The notes under the pieces are model-generated. The model searched no databases and had not been told where the DNA came from. It saw nothing but the letters and a program-made list of their open reading frames with translations. A stretch of DNA of 64,000 nucleotides. It comes from Lacibacter luteus. Lineage in GTDB: Bacteria > Bacteroidota > Bacteroidia > Chitinophagales > Chitinophagaceae. Below, one piece after another: positions 7,783-16,670 of this stretch. The position numbers were made by a program, and so were the translations under genes. The stretch covers positions 124,001 through 188,000 of the forward strand of contig NZ_SDHW01000002.1 of the NCBI RefSeq assembly GCF_004118265.1. Direction: 5' to 3'. The stretch's first letter is position 1. Each line of letters opens with the position of its first letter.

Positions 7783-10752
7783 TTAGAAATCAAGATTTAC
7801 TCCCAATACATATGTACGTGGGCGTGGATAAATAGTGTTATCTATACCACCTGAAATTTCAGGATCAAGACCACCATACTTCGTAATTACGAATACATTC
7901 TGCACGTTTGCTGTAATACGCAGGCGTACATTTTTTGCAATTTCACCTGCATCGTAACCTACATTGATATTATCCATACGGAGGAAAGATGCGTTCTTGA
8001 TATAGTAATCGGAGAAGTATTGATTGTTTACAAATCCTGTATGCAGATAATCTTTCGATCCATTTGCAAGGAAGCCGAGCGGGTTTACGATCTGACGATA
8101 AACACCCATGTTTGAATTTAAGTTATCGTACATGTAATTACCAATGCTGCCACGCATTACAAAACCTGCATTAAAGCGATTGATGGTAATGTTTGAGTTG
8201 ATACCGATAAAATATTTTGCTTCGGGGTTTTGATACAGGTACAGATCTTTTTCGTTGATGATACCATCACGGTTCAGATCTTCATACAAACCTTCAATTG
8301 GCTTATTGTTGGCATCGTACACCTGTTTGTATACATAGAAAGAAGAAGGACGTTCGCCTACAATGTGACGTTGAATAGTGTTACCTGTACCACCACTGAT
8401 GCCGCCTACAGCAACACCGGTAAAGTTGGGATCTTCATTCACCAACAGTTTAGTGATCTTCGGAACAACATACGTAAAGTTGGCGCCGATTTCCCATTCG
8501 AAATTTTTCGATTTAACAGGAACTGCATTCAAGGTTATTTCAAAACCTTTGCTTTCAATATTACCTACGTTAGTAAACAACTGGTTGGTAAAGTTTGAAC
8601 CTGCAGGAATAGGTACCACACTTAACAGGTCTTTTGTTTTACGAACAAAACCTTCAACTGTACCATTAATGCGGTTATCCATAAAACCAAAATCAACAGC
8701 TGCGTTAATGTTGGTTGTTGTTTCCCAACGCAATGTTGCATCGTAAGCACTTGGGCGAAGCATGCTGACAAACGAATTACCCAACTGGTATTGCGCCTGG
8801 TTATTACTTAAGCCATACACAGGAATATAACCGTAGAAAGGAATACCATCCTGCTGGCCGGTAACACCATAACCTGCACGCAGTTTAAGGTTAGAAACAA
8901 CTTTTGAGTTTTTGAGGAAGTCTTCTTCGCTTACCTGCCAAGCCACAGCTGCAGACGGGAAGAAACCCCAACGGTTGTCTTTGTTGAATTTAGAAGTACC
9001 ATCGGTACGTGCGTTTACAGTTACCGTGTATTTATTATCAAGTGTGTAAACCAAACGTCCGTAGTAAGAAATGAGTGTGTAACCTGGAGCTTGAGAAATA
9101 AAGTTTGGTTTTGAACCAGGCACTGTATCACCATTGTATCGTACATCAGGATTATTGAACGAATAGAATTCAAAATCCTGGTAACCTGTACCTGCAGTTA
9201 CATCAATACGGCTGTTAATAGCTTTGATGTTAGATGCATAGTTGAAGTAGAAGTCCATCAACTTATTGGTACGGCTCTGGTAGTAAGGATTTCTGATGCC
9301 TTTACGACGATAGGTATCTGCAGCGCTATCGCTTACAATGTTAATGCCTCTGCCTTGCGATACATCGTAACCAAGATTAAGATTTGCACGCAATCCTTTT
9401 ACAAAAGGAATCTGGTAATCGAACTGTATGTTACCAATGCTGCGCATTACTTCACTTGTGTTTTCACGATTGTATAATAAACCAAGCGGGTTGCGGTTTG
9501 ATAATTGCGTTGGCAATCCATCCGGATCTGTCCATTCCCAATAACCGCCATAACGTTTGCTGCTTGAGTAAATTGGTTTTGTAGGATCGAATGTTACTGC
9601 ATTACCAATTGCGCCTTCATTTGCAAAGAAGTTGGTCGTGCGTGTTCCTTTCAGGTTCAGATCAACTTTCAGTTTATTATTAAAGAAACTTGGGCTGAGG
9701 TTTAATGAACCGGTAAAGCGTTTGAAGTTGCCTGTTTTTAAAAGACCATCCTGGTTTAAATAACCACCCGATAAACGGAAGGGCCATTTACCAACAGCAC
9801 CTGCAGCACTCAGGTTAAAGTCCTGTGCAAATGCATTGCGATAAATTTCATCCTGCCAATCGGTGCTTTCTTTACCAAGCAAAGCCATTTGTGCAGTTGT
9901 ACCTTTTGCATTTACTATACTGCGAACTTCATCTGCACTTAACACATCAACTTTACCTGCTGCAGTTTGCACAAAGCCCTGCGCATTAACATTGAAACGC
10001 ACTTTACCCTTCTTACCTTTCTTTGTAGTAATAAGGATAACACCGTTCGATGCACGTGAACCATAAATAGCCGCAGCTGATGGATCTTTTAAAACAGTAA
10101 ATGTTTCAATGTCGTTCGGGTTAATAAGATTTAAGGGATTGGTTGCACCTGAAATACCACCGTTATCAACCGGCACACCATCAATAACAATTAACGGATC
10201 ATTACTTGCATTCAATGAAGCACCGCCACGAATACGGATACGGCTACCACTGCCGGGTGCACCACTGTTAGGTGTAATTTGCACACCTGCAATTTTACCG
10301 GCAATTAATTGTTCGGGAGTTTGCAAGGCACCTTTTACAAAGTCTTTCGATGATACAGTAGCAACAGAACCGGAAAGATCACGCTTACGTTGCGTACCAT
10401 AACCCACCACAACAACTTCGTTGAGTGTGCCGGAGGCAGCTGTTAAAGAAACAGATAAGTCTGTTTGGTTACCAACACTTACTTCGTAATTGTTGTAACC
10501 AACAGAAGAAATTACCAATACAGCATTTGCATCGGTAATAACAAGGCGAAAACTACCTGTAGCATCGGTAGTGGTACCGGTGTTGGTACCTTTTACTGTA
10601 ACAGAAGCATTGGAAACCGGTGTTCCATCTTTGCTGTCGGTTACTTTACCCGTTACAGTTTTACCTTGTGCAAGCACATTCATTGCTACAACCAGGAGGG
10701 CTACGACAAGCATCCCGAATCTGGCAAGCAGACGATTAAGGGTCATAATCAA
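7783..10752 (-). CDS. susC: SusC/RagA TonB-linked outer-membrane transporter
   Basis: 989 residues. A signal peptide (to about ALAQG at 30) is followed by a carboxypeptidase-D-like regulatory domain (VTGKVTDSKDGTPVSNASVTVKGT), a TonB-box region (LNEVVVVGYG), the plug (QLIAGKIAGVQI, GSRIRIRGGASLNASNDPLIVIDGVPVD, AAIYGSRASNGVILITTKKGKKG) and a 22-strand barrel ending in an aromatic residue (LGVNLDF). It imports glycan oligomers across the outer membrane with TonB energy. An in-frame ATG also exists two codons downstream. It heads the susCDEE series; a 152-base gap separates it from the amylase gene upstream. Confidence 0.95.
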   Translation of the reverse strand: MIMTLNRLLARFGMLVVALLVVAMNVLAQGKTVTGKVTDSKDGTPVSNASVTVKGTNTGTTTDATGSFRLVITDANAVLVISSVGYNNYEVSVGNQTDLSVSLTAASGTLNEVVVVGYGTQRKRDLSGSVATVSSKDFVKGALQTPEQLIAGKIAGVQITPNSGAPGSGSRIRIRGGASLNASNDPLIVIDGVPVDNGGISGATNPLNLINPNDIETFTVLKDPSAAAIYGSRASNGVILITTKKGKKGKVRFNVNAQGFVQTAAGKVDVLSADEVRSIVNAKGTTAQMALLGKESTDWQDEIYRNAFAQDFNLSAAGAVGKWPFRLSGGYLNQDGLLKTGNFKRFTGSLNLSPSFFNNKLKVDLNLKGTRTTNFFANEGAIGNAVTFDPTKPIYSSSKRYGGYWEWTDPDGLPTQLSNRNPLGLLYNRENTSEVMRSIGNIQFDYQIPFVKGLRANLNLGYDVSQGRGINIVSDSAADTYRRKGIRNPYYQSRTNKLMDFYFNYASNIKAINSRIDVTAGTGYQDFEFYSFNNPDVRYNGDTVPGSKPNFISQAPGYTLISYYGRLVYTLDNKYTVTVNARTDGTSKFNKDNRWGFFPSAAVAWQVSEEDFLKNSKVVSNLKLRAGYGVTGQQDGIPFYGYIPVYGLSNNQAQYQLGNSFVSMLRPSAYDATLRWETTTNINAAVDFGFMDNRINGTVEGFVRKTKDLLSVVPIPAGSNFTNQLFTNVGNIESKGFEITLNAVPVKSKNFEWEIGANFTYVVPKITKLLVNEDPNFTGVAVGGISGGTGNTIQRHIVGERPSSFYVYKQVYDANNKPIEGLYEDLNRDGIINEKDLYLYQNPEAKYFIGINSNITINRFNAGFVMRGSIGNYMYDNLNSNMGVYRQIVNPLGFLANGSKDYLHTGFVNNQYFSDYYIKNASFLRMDNINVGYDAGEIAKNVRLRITANVQNVFVITKYGGLDPEISGGIDNTIYPRPRTYVLGVNLDF

Positions 10753-10904
10753 TAGTTGGGGGTTTAGAAATTACAATTTATAATGATCATTATTGATCTG
10801 CATGTTTTGTGCTGGTTGCAAAACACATTTCACAATCGTTGTTCAACAAAACAATTATCAATAATTCATCAAATCCGAACCTAATTTAGACAGTGAGCAA
10901 TCTG
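10753..10904 (-). other. Intergenic region between the amylase gene and susC
   Basis: 152 bases holding the palindrome AATGATCATT (10781-10790) close to the susC start. No consensus TAnnTTTG was found on the minus strand, so it is unclear whether susC has its own promoter here or is read from the amylase promoter. Confidence 0.3.
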
Positions 10905-13793
10905 TTACTGCTGCACCATCACTTTTTCATAACGCACCAGGTTATCTACACGCACCTGTAACACATACTGGCCTGCTGTTAAAGGCATACCTGCAATAGT
11001 GTTACGATCTAATTCAAATACCTGGAATCCTTTTAACTGGAATCCCATGTTTTTCGATACAAGAACCTGTCCCTGCATATTTATCAACTGCACACTTACT
11101 TTTCCACTCTTCGGCAATTCATATTTTACAGTTGCTGTAAGGCTTACCGGGTTAGGATAAATAAACAAACCAAAATCTGCATTTGTTGCAAGAACATCTC
11201 TGACATTCGTCACTACCCCACCTGATATATTTTGATTGAGATATACTTTGTACTGCCCTGGCTGTAACGTAACAGCTTGTTGATTTCCTGAAACTGTAAT
11301 GGTTCCTCCATTAGTGTAATCGTAAAAAGCTCCGTTTGCAGGAAATGTTACTGTTGGTGTTTGCTGCACCACATCGAAGTTGGCTACCACTACATATTTT
11401 AAATCGGTATGATCAACAACAATTGTTTTAACCAGGTTGGAGCCAAGGTTTGTACCCAAAGCAAGATTAGGTGTGCGGAACGTATTTTTAAATTGATTCC
11501 GCAGCTTCGCCATTGCACTATACACTTCGTATAAACGTTTGCGACGCACCTGTTGAAAATATTCCCAACGGATGGGTTTGTTACCTGTACGTCCATTGAA
11601 ATTGATATCGTAATCATAACCAACTTCGCCAAACTGCCAGATCATTTTCGGACCGGGCAAGCCCATTAATATCGCAGCCATTGCTTCTGTACGGTAAAGA
11701 CCAACAGTTGTATCTTTTACATTGTGCCCTGCGTTGGCAGTGTTGCCTGAGTTGATGTTCTCAAACATAATGCGTTGTTCATCGTGGCTTTCGGCATACG
11801 TTATGAGGTAGGGTTTATCGTTAAACGAAACATCGCTCCAGAAACTTCTGTTTTTCCAGAATGCACGGTTAATGTCGGCACCCGAAGTATATCCTTTTGT
11901 GTTTTGTGCAAACTGATAATTCATTATTCCCCACAACATCATTCCACGTTTTGCCAATTCCGCTTCTTCATCATCATTTCCTAAATGTTCAAGAATACAA
12001 TAAGAGCCGGGACTAACTACCTGCATCGAATCGTAATAACGTTGCCAGATGTTGATGCGGTCCTGGTTGTATACATTCCATGCGTTTACATCGGTTGTGT
12101 AATTGTTGGTGAAGCCCTTACTCAAATCCCAACGGAAACCATCGATGCGGTATTCTGTTAACCAATGACGGATGAAACGTGCAACATGGTATTTTGTTGG
12201 CTCAACATTATGATTGAAATCGTGAAATACATTGAAAGGATGCTGTGCTGTTTCGTAGAAATAAGGATTGTTGGCTGCTGTTTGATTAGCTGTTGAATTC
12301 CACCACATGGCTGCAAGTGGCGATTGACCTGTGGCATGATTGAATGCAATATCCTGTATAACGGCAATGCCTAAACTATGCGCCTGGTCAATAAATGCTT
12401 TTAATCCGTTCTTCGATCCGTAATACTTATCAGGAGCAAAAAAGTACATCGGGTTATAACCCCAGCTTTCGTTACCATCAAACTCATTAAAAGGCATTAA
12501 CTGCACTGCATTGAACCCAAGATTTTTGATGTAGTTCAATGTATCCTTCAACATCTGCCAGCTGTGTAATGCACCAAAATCACGAACCAGCAATTCGTAA
12601 ATCATCAGATCTCTTTTATCGGGGCGAACATAGCTGTTACTTGTCCAGTTGTAACTTGTTTCGCCGGGAATAATTACGCCAACCATACCGCCACTTGTTT
12701 TGCCGGTTGGATATTGCGGCATGTTAGGGTATGTTGTTGCGTTGATATATTGATCGTTGTTGGGATCAAGCACCAGCTCGCTGTACGGATCGGCAATGCG
12801 TATTACATCATCAACAATATACTGAAAACGATAAGCAGTACCGGGTGTAAGACCTGTTATTTCAGCCCAGAAATAATCACCATCTTTTTTCATTTGCCCC
12901 GAACAGGTTTGGGTCCAGTTAGAAAAATCGCCGATAACCGACACTTTTGTTTTTAAAGGAGCGTATAAAATAAAAACAGCTTTTGTGTTGTTGTCTTCAA
13001 ACGTAATTCCATCTTTTCTGCCTGCAGGTCTTGCGCCTGTTGGATTACTTGCCTGTGGTACAAAAAAGTTAAACGTATCACGTTTGATGGTTCCATTATC
13101 ATCTGCATCAACAATAATCTGTTGTTCGCAGGTTGTGGTTACGTTGGCTGTTCCATTAATAATTTGAGCAGCTGAAGCAGTTGCAATTTGCGAACCGTTA
13201 AACCGTAAGGTAAGGTTGGCATTTTTCGATGATACAGCGGTAACAGGTACTGTAAAGGGGGGCGTTCCCGCAGTAAAGGGTTCCGCAGCAGGAATATAAG
13301 TTGGCTGCATAGCCGGCGAAGTAAACTTTACCGCAAACTCATTTGCCGGATACACTTTAATATACATGTCGCTGCCATCAATATTTCGTTGTACCAACGA
13401 ACCGGCTTCGTTACGGAAGAGAATTGTTATATATAATATCTGTTCGCCTGCGGGTACACCATAGTAGCTGCGGATATTGTTAATAGTAAATTGCCAGGTA
13501 TTCGGCTTGTTCACCGGATCGGGACGGGTTGCAACAGGTGCCGTGCTTGTACCCCATGTACCTTTTGTGTATTTCCAGTCTGTTGGAGAATTGCTGGCAG
13601 ATGTAATAACACCAGTGTGTAAGTAAGCCTGACCCGTAAACCCCTGTAAGCCTTTATTACCTTTGCTGGCATCCATTGTAATAACAACGGTACTTGCATC
13701 GGTGGGAAAAGCTATGTCGGTAGATAACAGCTGACTATAAACTGCAGGAGATGCAGTAATCAATAACACAAACGCAAGCAAAATTTTTCTCAT
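10905..13793 (-). CDS. Secreted GH13 alpha-amylase-family enzyme with T9SS sorting domain
   Basis: 962 residues. Signal peptide 1-20; an N-terminal beta domain (about 25-150); a second beta domain; a CBM48-like domain (about 265-350, KVSVIGDFSNW); then a GH13 barrel. Conserved regions are visible: DIAFNHA (481-487), GFRWD with the nucleophile Asp at 556, LEHLG with the acid Glu at 602, and AESHDE with Asp at 671. These residues hydrolyse alpha-1,4 glucosidic bonds. Residues about 870-962 (FIYPNPV, KVSVQLINMQGQ, LTAGQYVLQV) form a type A T9SS sorting domain, so the enzyme is secreted or surface-attached by T9SS. It lies at the head of the Sus locus, divergent from the AraC regulator. CBM48 also occurs in pullulanases, so branching-point activity cannot be excluded. 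Confidence 0.92.
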   Translation of the reverse strand: MRKILLAFVLLITASPAVYSQLLSTDIAFPTDASTVVITMDASKGNKGLQGFTGQAYLHTGVITSASNSPTDWKYTKGTWGTSTAPVATRPDPVNKPNTWQFTINNIRSYYGVPAGEQILYITILFRNEAGSLVQRNIDGSDMYIKVYPANEFAVKFTSPAMQPTYIPAAEPFTAGTPPFTVPVTAVSSKNANLTLRFNGSQIATASAAQIINGTANVTTTCEQQIIVDADDNGTIKRDTFNFFVPQASNPTGARPAGRKDGITFEDNNTKAVFILYAPLKTKVSVIGDFSNWTQTCSGQMKKDGDYFWAEITGLTPGTAYRFQYIVDDVIRIADPYSELVLDPNNDQYINATTYPNMPQYPTGKTSGGMVGVIIPGETSYNWTSNSYVRPDKRDLMIYELLVRDFGALHSWQMLKDTLNYIKNLGFNAVQLMPFNEFDGNESWGYNPMYFFAPDKYYGSKNGLKAFIDQAHSLGIAVIQDIAFNHATGQSPLAAMWWNSTANQTAANNPYFYETAQHPFNVFHDFNHNVEPTKYHVARFIRHWLTEYRIDGFRWDLSKGFTNNYTTDVNAWNVYNQDRINIWQRYYDSMQVVSPGSYCILEHLGNDDEEAELAKRGMMLWGIMNYQFAQNTKGYTSGADINRAFWKNRSFWSDVSFNDKPYLITYAESHDEQRIMFENINSGNTANAGHNVKDTTVGLYRTEAMAAILMGLPGPKMIWQFGEVGYDYDINFNGRTGNKPIRWEYFQQVRRKRLYEVYSAMAKLRNQFKNTFRTPNLALGTNLGSNLVKTIVVDHTDLKYVVVANFDVVQQTPTVTFPANGAFYDYTNGGTITVSGNQQAVTLQPGQYKVYLNQNISGGVVTNVRDVLATNADFGLFIYPNPVSLTATVKYELPKSGKVSVQLINMQGQVLVSKNMGFQLKGFQVFELDRNTIAGMPLTAGQYVLQVRVDNLVRYEKVMVQQ

Positions 13794-14051
13794 AACGCAA
13801 TCCTTATTACTTCAATCCGCTTTTAAACGTTTACTGAAAAATTGATGGATGATGGGTGATTGCAACGAAGACTCTTTACTACTGCTGCTATTCCGGGCTA
13901 ATCGTGCGTTTTAACGAGTATGCCAATGCAATCATTACAACACAAAACTAATTGAAGGTTGATGCCCTAAATTGAACTAAAATTCCATTTTCTAACACTA
14001 TATTGCCAACAAACGTTATCTTCAAATGCCGTTTATTAACAGATTAAGCAC
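13794..14051. other. Divergent regulatory region of the Sus locus
   Basis: 258 bases between the amylase and AraC genes. Apart from the candidate -7 box at 13943-13950, I recognised no clear palindromic operator. It is the expected place for AraC-type binding sites. Confidence 0.35.
13943..13950 (-). promoter_or_regulatory. Candidate -7 element of the amylase gene
   Basis: Reads TAGTTTTG on the minus strand, matching TAnnTTTG, about 150 bases before the amylase start. No clear -33 TTG at standard spacing. It lies in the 258-base divergent region shared with the AraC-type gene, where an activator site would be expected. Confidence 0.3.
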
Positions 14052-14906
14052 ATGAAAGCAGAACTCGAAAAGATTGTTCCGGGAAATGACAAGCCTGTTT
14101 TGGTTACTTACCACATGTCGCTTCCTTATCTTGAGTTCTACTGGCATCATCATCCGGAGTATGAGTTAACGTACAAAATAAATGTAGAAGGTAAGCGGAT
14201 CGTAGGCGACAGCTACGAAGAATTTGAAGCCGGCGACCTGGTGTTAATTGGTCCGGATTTACCGCATACCTGGGTAACCGATAAAAAAGAACGACACGAC
14301 AGTTGCGATTTTGTAGTGATCCAGTTTTCGGGCTGGCTGTTTAACAGCATGATCGGTTTGCCCGAATTTGAAAATGTAAAACGGCTGCTGCAAAATTGCC
14401 GGCTTGGTTTGCATTTTAAAAACAGTGCACCATTTAAAGAGCAGATACTTGCCTTGCCCAACAAAACAGGAATAGAAAAAATTACCGGCGTTATTAACCT
14501 CCTTAACCAGTTATCAAAACAAAAAGGAAGAAAACTTGCTTCAGCCGATTATGATATTTCGCAGGCCAAGAGCAGCGAACCCCGCATAAACAAAGTGTGT
14601 ACGTATGTTGAGCAGAATTTTTCAAAGCCAATTTCCATCAGTGATGCTGCTTCCATTATTAATATTTCGCCCAGTGCTTTTTGTAAATTTTTTAAACGGG
14701 CTACAGGAAAAACTTTTTCCGATTATGTAAACGATCTGCGGCTGGGTTACGCCTGTTATCAATTACTCGAAACCGATAAGCAGATCTCCAGTATTGCACG
14801 CAGCGCCGGTTTTGAATCCATTACTTACTTCAACCGTGTGTTTGTAAAAAAGAAACACATTACACCAAGAGCTTTTCGTAACGAAGCATTGTATGCAACT
14901 GCATAA
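14052..14906 (+). CDS. AraC-family transcriptional regulator with cupin sensor domain
   Basis: 284 residues. The N-terminal half is a cupin-like ligand domain (FYWHHHPEYELTYKINVEGKR, DLVLIGPDLPHTW). The C-terminal 100 residues carry two helix-turn-helix motifs of the AraC type (ISISDAASIINISPSAFCKFFKRATGKTF and KQISSIARSAGFESITYFNRVFVKKKHITPRAFR). It is divergent from the amylase/Sus operon and is the obvious local regulator. Classical sus operons use SusR, a different membrane regulator, so control here is probably by a cytoplasmic sugar signal; that is inference from gene order. Confidence 0.9.
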   Translation: MKAELEKIVPGNDKPVLVTYHMSLPYLEFYWHHHPEYELTYKINVEGKRIVGDSYEEFEAGDLVLIGPDLPHTWVTDKKERHDSCDFVVIQFSGWLFNSMIGLPEFENVKRLLQNCRLGLHFKNSAPFKEQILALPNKTGIEKITGVINLLNQLSKQKGRKLASADYDISQAKSSEPRINKVCTYVEQNFSKPISISDAASIINISPSAFCKFFKRATGKTFSDYVNDLRLGYACYQLLETDKQISSIARSAGFESITYFNRVFVKKKHITPRAFRNEALYATA

Positions 14907-14910
14907 AAAA

Positions 14911-14938
14911 GAAAGCGCTCTCTAATTGGAACGCTTTC
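14911..14938. terminator. Bidirectional terminator
   Basis: GAAAGCG and CGCTTTC arms with a 14-base loop, A tract on the left and T tract on the right, between the convergent regulator and amidohydrolase genes. Confidence 0.7.
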
Positions 14939-14948
14939 ATTTTTTAGT

Positions 14949-16595
14949 TTAATTCTTTTTAGAAAAAACAGTTTCACCATTACTGATCGTTTTCAACACA
15001 GTTGTTTTTAAGATCGCTTCAAATGAAGCAGTCATTAAATCGGTATCGAGTACAACAAAGTCAGCAAACTTTCCGTTTTCAATACTACCCTTTTCGTTTT
15101 CTTCAAAGTTCGAACGTGCGGCCCAGATGGTCATGCCACGCAAGGTAGCTTCACGTGTTAATGCATTTTCTGTTTGATAGCCCTGCGCCGGCCAGCCCTT
15201 TGTATCTTTGCGAAACACTGCAGCATAAAAAGTTTTCAATGGATCAATATCTTCCACAGGAAAATCAGTACCAAGCGGAATCCATCCGTTTTGTTTCAAC
15301 AGATCGTTAAATGCATAAGCGCCTTTAACCCGCTTAGGCCCGAGTCGTTGTTCTGCCCAGTACATATCGCTGGTGGCATGTGTTGGTTGCACACTTGGTA
15401 CAATACTGTACTTGCCAAACAAAGCAAAATCATTTTCGTTTACAACCTGGGCATGTTCTATACGCCAACGCAGATCGTTGGTTGTTTGTAAATATTTGCC
15501 GTAAATATTTAAGATGGTTCGGTTGCCGCTATCGCCAATAGCATGCGTACACATCTGAAATTGATTTTTGTATAACACTGCTGCAACTGAATCGAAATGT
15601 TCGGGACTGCTTAACAGAAAACCATAATGCTTTGCTTTATCGCTGTAAGGCTCCAGCAAACAGGCACCTCTCGATCCTAATGCTCCATCGCCATACACTT
15701 TAAAGCTGCGAACATTCAACCGATCTGTTTTTATTTTGCCACGTTTGAAAATAGCATCGTAATTTTTCTTCGCATCACTCAGCATTACATACAACCGCAT
15801 TTTTAAATCGCCGCTTGCCTGTGCCTTTTCAATCTGCAACACATCATCATAATCAATGCCACAATCAACAATAGTTGTTAAGCCTGCCGCAAAACAATTG
15901 CGTTGAGCATCCATTAATGCCGCTTTTATCTGCATTGCTGTTGCAGGTGGAATTTTTGTGCTAACAAGATCAATCGCATTATCAATCAACACACCCGTCG
16001 GTTTTCTATTTGCAACAAACACATCGCCACCGGTTAATTTCGTTTCGGCAGTAATACCTGCCAGTTGCAAAGCAAGATCGTTCACAACAGCTGCATGCCC
16101 GTCCACACGTGTTAATAGCACAGGATTATCAGGGAACAATCTGTTCAGTTGTTCATTTGTTGGAAATTCTTTTACTGTCCAATCGTTCTGATCCCATCCC
16201 CGGCCAATGATCCAATCACCTTTTGCAGGCGCTAATCCTTTATTAAATTCACTGAGGCGATGCAGAATATCTTCCCAACTTACTGTACCTGTAAGATCGG
16301 CTGTTTGCAAACCCAAACCATAGCGATAAAAATGTGCATGCGCATCAATAAAACCGGGATACATGAATTTACCCTGCAGATCAACTGTTTCTTTTGCATC
16401 ATATTGTTGCTGCAGTTCGGCTGTTGTACCTGTAGCAACAATTTTTCCGTCTTTTACTGCAACAGCTTCGGCTTTGGAAAACGATGAATCAACAGTGTAC
16501 ACCGTTCCGTTTACAAATAAGCTGTCGATTTTTATTTTACTGTTACAGCTTGCCAGCAATGCAGCAATCACAAACAAGAGAAACGATCTGATCAT
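14949..16595 (-). CDS. Amidohydrolase-family lipoprotein (YtcJ-like)
   Basis: 548 residues. MIRSFLLFVIAALLASC is a lipoprotein signal with Cys at 17, so this hydrolase is membrane-anchored outside the cytoplasm. The N-terminal beta domain (NGTVYTVDSSFSKAEAVAVKDGKIVATG) and the metal motif FIDAHAHFYRYG identify the amidohydrolase 3 branch. Further hallmarks are RVDGHAAVVND, YGDGALGSRGA, HAIGDSGNR, RIEHAQVV and PLGTDFPVE. Family members hydrolyse amide bonds or N-formyl groups; the substrate here is unknown. It is transcribed alone, convergent with the AraC-type regulator. Confidence 0.85.
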   Translation of the reverse strand: MIRSFLLFVIAALLASCNSKIKIDSLFVNGTVYTVDSSFSKAEAVAVKDGKIVATGTTAELQQQYDAKETVDLQGKFMYPGFIDAHAHFYRYGLGLQTADLTGTVSWEDILHRLSEFNKGLAPAKGDWIIGRGWDQNDWTVKEFPTNEQLNRLFPDNPVLLTRVDGHAAVVNDLALQLAGITAETKLTGGDVFVANRKPTGVLIDNAIDLVSTKIPPATAMQIKAALMDAQRNCFAAGLTTIVDCGIDYDDVLQIEKAQASGDLKMRLYVMLSDAKKNYDAIFKRGKIKTDRLNVRSFKVYGDGALGSRGACLLEPYSDKAKHYGFLLSSPEHFDSVAAVLYKNQFQMCTHAIGDSGNRTILNIYGKYLQTTNDLRWRIEHAQVVNENDFALFGKYSIVPSVQPTHATSDMYWAEQRLGPKRVKGAYAFNDLLKQNGWIPLGTDFPVEDIDPLKTFYAAVFRKDTKGWPAQGYQTENALTREATLRGMTIWAARSNFEENEKGSIENGKFADFVVLDTDLMTASFEAILKTTVLKTISNGETVFSKKN

Positions 16596-16670
16596 AATCT
16601 ATGATTTGGTGGTGAATTTAATTTGTTTTGTTCTTACAGCTTGTATTTTTACTGCCTCATTTCAACACAT

